Below, in pieces: positions 6,730 through 9,230 of a stretch of DNA of 9,230 nucleotides. Location: assembly GCA_902388455.1 (NCBI GenBank), contig CABMPD010000028.1:1-9230 (forward strand), written 5' to 3'. Every line of letters begins with the position of its first letter. The first letter of the stretch is position 1. A model generated the notes under the pieces. The model was not told the origin of the DNA. It ran no database searches and saw only the letters and a list, made by a program, of their open reading frames with translations. Both the position numbers and the translations under genes were made by a program. The DNA comes from an uncultured Alistipes sp. Its GTDB lineage: Bacteria > Bacteroidota > Bacteroidia > Bacteroidales > UBA932.

Positions 6730-7782
6730 TCACAATGGAAGTTCTATGTCCTCGTAGTCTCCCCAGTCGCCGACATCGACATCGAATGAGCCGCCCTGGC
6801 CGAAGTCTTCCTTGGATATTTTGAGACCGGTGACTGTAATTACACCTCCCCTGGGCTGGTCCGAAAGCTGGTCCGAGATGTCGAACTCGAATGTCTTGAG
6901 ACTTCCGTCCGGAAGCATGACCTCGAGATTGAGTCCGAAGGCGCCCGTCACTTCCCCGGGCGCCTTGCCGGGATAGTATTTGTCCGGGTAGTCAGGCACT
7001 CCGAAAGTGCTGACCACTGCACTGACCACACCACGTTCCAGATCGATGTCCGTCTCATCGAAGAGGACCGTGGCCTTGTCCGGCCCCGTACGGCCGTCCT
7101 GCAGGAAGACCGACTGGGCCATACCGGCCAAGGCACCGCGTGCCAGTTGGACATACTCTATCCCGGATTCGAACTCATATACTATCACGTATTTGTACAC
7201 CAACGGACGGAGGGTTACCGGCAGGTCCAGAGGGGTTGCGTCCGGAGAGCCTGCCGACTCGTAGTCCTCGATCCATGCTCCGAAAAGCATATCGGGAGAG
7301 TTGACGGTACTCTCTTCACCGTGCGCATCCTGGTAAGTGGAGCGGGTGCGGGTACGGGTTGTCGCCGAAGCCTCAGCCCACGAATCCATTGAGCCGAATA
7401 CGATATATTCAGTATCATCATTGTAGAAAAGCAGCGAGTGATGTCCCTCCCCTACCGGCAGCACTCCTCCGTCTGCCCCGATATGCCTCTCCGACGGACC
7501 TCCTTCCTCCTTGTACACGAATACTGCCAGACCTTCGCCGGGCACGGGCATCAGACTGTCATATACATACCCGGCCGGAGAGTTCCACATGTCCGCCCAG
7601 TCCCTGCCATAGTCCCGTTCCCACGCCAGTTCCCAGTCAGCCACCACATTGACCTTCCAGTGGTCGTGGTCATAGCACAATTCTTTGCGGCAGCCTGTCA
7701 ATGCAGGAAGCAGTATGGCAGCTACCAGCACGGGAACTGCCGTCCGCAGGATTCTGTACGATATGTTGCGGCCTACCGTCAT
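6730..7782 (-). CDS. DUF5119-type lipoprotein, probable pilus anchor
   Basis: This 350-residue outer-membrane lipoprotein is probably the membrane anchor or assembly base of the pilus. The signal MTVGRNISYRILRTAVPVLV is followed by lipobox LTGC (Cys31). The segment directly after it, RKELCYDHDHWKVNVVADW (32-50), is characteristic of DUF5119 proteins found in Bacteroidales fimbrial loci. A Thr-Arg repeat (142-147) lies in the middle. YKYVIVYEFE (197-206) and the final DVGDWGDYEDIELPL resemble the two-domain fold and the V-x-D-W end of the pilin-like proteins. Unlike genes 3-6 it has no [K/R]-A site within about 40 residues of the Cys, as expected for a subunit that keeps its lipid. The frame is open 141 codons further upstream, inside gene 1, but only the ATG at 7782 gives a signal peptide. 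That ATG overlaps the TGA of gene 1 as ATGA, which implies translational coupling. Confidence 0.85.
   Translation of the reverse strand: MTVGRNISYRILRTAVPVLVAAILLPALTGCRKELCYDHDHWKVNVVADWELAWERDYGRDWADMWNSPAGYVYDSLMPVPGEGLAVFVYKEEGGPSERHIGADGGVLPVGEGHHSLLFYNDDTEYIVFGSMDSWAEASATTRTRTRSTYQDAHGEESTVNSPDMLFGAWIEDYESAGSPDATPLDLPVTLRPLVYKYVIVYEFESGIEYVQLARGALAGMAQSVFLQDGRTGPDKATVLFDETDIDLERGVVSAVVSTFGVPDYPDKYYPGKAPGEVTGAFGLNLEVMLPDGSLKTFEFDISDQLSDQPRGGVITVTGLKISKEDFGQGGSFDVDVGDWGDYEDIELPL
7342..7359. repeat. Three tandem hexamers encoding (Thr-Arg)3
   Basis: On the plus strand GCGGGT, GCGGGT and ACGGGT follow one another. In coding sense they are ACCCGT ACCCGC ACCCGC, giving TRTRTR at residues 142-147 of the DUF5119-type protein. 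The array is in frame, so gain or loss of a unit would alter the length of a basic loop without breaking the gene. Confidence 0.6.
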
Positions 7783-9047
7783 TCCGCACCTCCTCTTTTC
7801 ATATTTCTGCCGTTCCAGTCTCCGAATCTCCACGCCAGAGCCACCTTGAGCTTCAGCGGCCCGAAATAGTGCATTCTGGAAGTCTGCTGGTAGACGTAGT
7901 GGGTACCGCCCATGTAGGGTACGGGCAGATACTCCTCGTATTCCGTGAACATATACCCGGCCCCCAGGCCGAACTCCATGGAGAGCCGTTTCCCGACAGG
8001 CATCATGTAGCCGTAGCTCAGGCCGACGAATCCCGCCTCGCCCTGATATCCCCGCCCTCCGTTCTCTAGGTCGTACCACGAGCCGCCGGCAAACAGTCCC
8101 AGATAATGCCCGTGCCACGGCTCCCTGGTCTTGAACCACCACCTGGCCTCGGGATAGATGACAGCCACCTGGTAGTACCTGTGCACGGCATCCCGGCTCC
8201 ACCATGCGGCAGCCCCGTGAGCCGCCACGGACCAGGAGCGGCTGATCAGGTATTCGGCCTCCAGGGACGGCATCAGGGCCACATCAGCCAGCAGGTTGGT
8301 CTTCAATGCCATACGGTACAATGGAATGTGCACTCCCGCCGGTCTCATGAGAGGTGCGGCAAGAGTATCCCCCTCCATCCTGAAAATCCCACCTGCTTCA
8401 AAAGGCAAAGCCGTCACCTGAGGAAGCGGAGCATAGGACACTACCACATCCACCCTACGCAACTGAGGGAATAAGTTGTCCATCATATAGTTGAATGTCC
8501 TGCCGCCATTGAGGTCCATCAGGCTCTTCTTGCGTCCGCCAACCACCCGGCCGTCACGCAGAATCCATTGCGGCGTATTGCGCACAATGGAAAGCGCCCT
8601 TTCCGAATAAGGGAACTGCTCTCCATCCTCCAGCAGAGTTTCAAACCCCTCCCAGTCCACTCCCATTCCCTCACAGAGGACATCCTCCCGTCCGCCCAGC
8701 AGCACACCCGTCCGCTTCTCTATATAGGACAACAGGGCTTCCGTCCTTTCAGCAGACAGCCTCATATTGAAAGTAATGGAACCCTCAACAGATGCATAGC
8801 CATCAAGACGCATCCCGAAAGAGGAATTGCCGCTGCTGCGGGAAACAATCCCGACAATACTGTCCAATACCTTTGCATTGGTATAAAATGAGGTATCTAC
8901 CTCTGCCACTCCTTTTCGGAAGTACACAGACAGAGTATCCCTTCTCATGCCCTGGGTCCCCATACAGACACCATTGCAGAATGCGAGGAGCATCAATACT
9001 GACAATATATACCTCACCTCAATAAAAAACCTTCGTTTAATTGTCAC
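7779..9047 (-). CDS. OmpA-like plus DUF3575-type outer-membrane protein
   Basis: This 422-residue exported protein is predicted to sit in the outer membrane. A hydrophobic signal segment spans about 12-30. Residues 83-110 (DGYASVEGSI, NMRLSAERTEALLSY) match the OmpA-family pattern in which a short strand is followed by N-x-x-LS-x-x-RA and a helix; that domain usually contacts peptidoglycan. From about 245 (YRMALKTNLLADVALMPSL) the pattern is DUF3575: alternating amphipathic strands rich in aromatics (ARWWFKTREP, GHYLGLFAGG, GLSYGYMMP, LSMEFGLGAGYMF) ending KVALAWRF (401-408), like the last strand of a beta-barrel. The order, OmpA-like first and barrel second, is the reverse of classic OmpA. 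The first possible start is a GTG at 9047. A GTG at 9017 giving MRYILSVLML makes a more typical signal peptide, and I cannot choose firmly. It is first in the operon and overlaps the anchor gene by 4 nt, which suggests that the two products form a complex. Its role in pilus assembly is inferred. Confidence 0.78.
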   Translation of the reverse strand: MTIKRRFFIEVRYILSVLMLLAFCNGVCMGTQGMRRDTLSVYFRKGVAEVDTSFYTNAKVLDSIVGIVSRSSGNSSFGMRLDGYASVEGSITFNMRLSAERTEALLSYIEKRTGVLLGGREDVLCEGMGVDWEGFETLLEDGEQFPYSERALSIVRNTPQWILRDGRVVGGRKKSLMDLNGGRTFNYMMDNLFPQLRRVDVVVSYAPLPQVTALPFEAGGIFRMEGDTLAAPLMRPAGVHIPLYRMALKTNLLADVALMPSLEAEYLISRSWSVAAHGAAAWWSRDAVHRYYQVAVIYPEARWWFKTREPWHGHYLGLFAGGSWYDLENGGRGYQGEAGFVGLSYGYMMPVGKRLSMEFGLGAGYMFTEYEEYLPVPYMGGTHYVYQQTSRMHYFGPLKLKVALAWRFGDWNGRNMKRGGAE

Positions 9048-9119
9048 ACTCCGGAGGTTTTGTCGGGGATATTGGCACTTCGTATCTATTGCCCTTTAAC
9101 TTGTTTTCAGAGAGCCTAT

Positions 9120-9150
9120 TTTGCAATTTTTAAAAAACTAAGTATATTTG
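9120..9150 (+). promoter_or_regulatory. Bacteroidetes-type promoter firing rightward out of the window
   Basis: TTTG at 9120-9123, a 19-nt spacer, and TATATTTG at 9143-9150 match the Bacteroidetes sigma-ABfr consensus (TTTG, 19-21 nt, TAnnTTTG) without a mismatch. Transcription would start near 9156 and run right. No start codon and stable frame follow before 9230, so the gene it serves lies beyond the window, divergent from the fimbrial operon. Confidence 0.7.
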
Positions 9151-9161
9151 CGCCCTGTCAA
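9133..9161 (-). promoter_or_regulatory. Candidate promoter of the fimbrial operon, overlapping the divergent one
   Basis: On the minus strand TTG (plus 9159-9161), 18 nt, and TAGTTTTT (plus 9133-9140) approximate the Bacteroidetes consensus with one mismatch in the -7 box and a slightly short spacer. Initiation near 9126 would leave a leader of about 80 nt before gene 1. It occupies the same DNA as the much better rightward promoter. It is weak evidence, but no better leftward element is visible in 9048-9230. Confidence 0.3.
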
Positions 9162-9230
9162 CAATTTTTTATTTCAACGTTTTTTCTGCACACCCCCCTG
9201 TCATTCAGAGCTTACCACGGACGCCTAACA

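Noticed and set aside
7783..8205. 141-codon upstream extension of the DUF5119-type gene
   Set aside because: It overlaps the barrel gene in another frame, is Arg/Gly-rich with no signal peptide, and would bury the lipoprotein signal that starts at 7782.
9048..9230. Invertible promoter (phase-variable switch) upstream of the operon
   Set aside because: Bacteroides surface loci often have one, so I looked for inverted repeats bracketing the promoter. Only the short palindrome CTCCGGAG (9049-9056) is present, with no partner to the right inside the window.
1..9230. tRNA, rRNA, CRISPR array or insertion sequence
   Set aside because: No cloverleaf-like segment, regularly spaced repeat series, transposase motif or terminal inverted repeats were found in the non-coding stretches.

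Overview
The window is almost entirely one leftward (minus-strand) six-gene operon that looks like a type V (FimA/Mfa-type) pilus locus of a Bacteroidales gut or oral bacterium. Three things support that assignment. The pilin-like genes all encode lipoproteins of the fimbrillin kind. The first two genes match the DUF3575 and DUF5119 types that I know from Bacteroidales fimbrial loci. The right flank carries a Bacteroidetes-style promoter (TTTG, 19 nt, TAnnTTTG). Genus cannot be fixed, because base composition is mixed: roughly 60% GC in sampled lines of the first genes and about 43-45% in sampled lines of the last gene.

Reading in the direction of transcription, from right to left: (1) 9047-7779, an exported protein with an OmpA-like segment followed by a DUF3575-type outer-membrane beta-barrel; (2) 7782-6730, a DUF5119-type lipoprotein, overlapping gene 1 by 4 nt and the best candidate for the pilus anchor; (3) 6637-5687, a fimbrillin, probably the main shaft subunit, with its own 92-nt leader; (4) 5614-4571, a second fimbrillin, preceded by a strong GC-rich hairpin at 5639-5666; (5) 4559-3522, an Mfa2/FimB-like or accessory fimbrial lipoprotein; (6) 3513-421, a 1030-residue multidomain lipoprotein (DUF4906-like, with an EF-hand-type loop and FISUMP-like ends), the likely tip adhesin. 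A probable intrinsic terminator follows at 335-362.

Inferred working model: all five lipoproteins are exported and lipidated. Genes 3 to 6 each carry a T-[K/R]-A site 24-32 residues after the lipidated Cys. This resembles the Arg|Ala maturation site of Porphyromonas gingivalis pilins, where cleavage frees the subunit for strand-exchange polymerisation. Gene 2 lacks such a site near its lipid anchor, as expected of a subunit that stays membrane-attached. Gene 1, translationally coupled to gene 2, would sit in the outer membrane at the base.

Flanks: 1-208 holds a 10-G tract at the window edge and one weak plus-strand ORF of 59 codons. 209-420 holds only the terminator. 9048-9230 holds promoter elements, including a very good rightward promoter for a gene beyond the window. 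I saw no tRNA, rRNA, CRISPR array, transposase or regulator gene.
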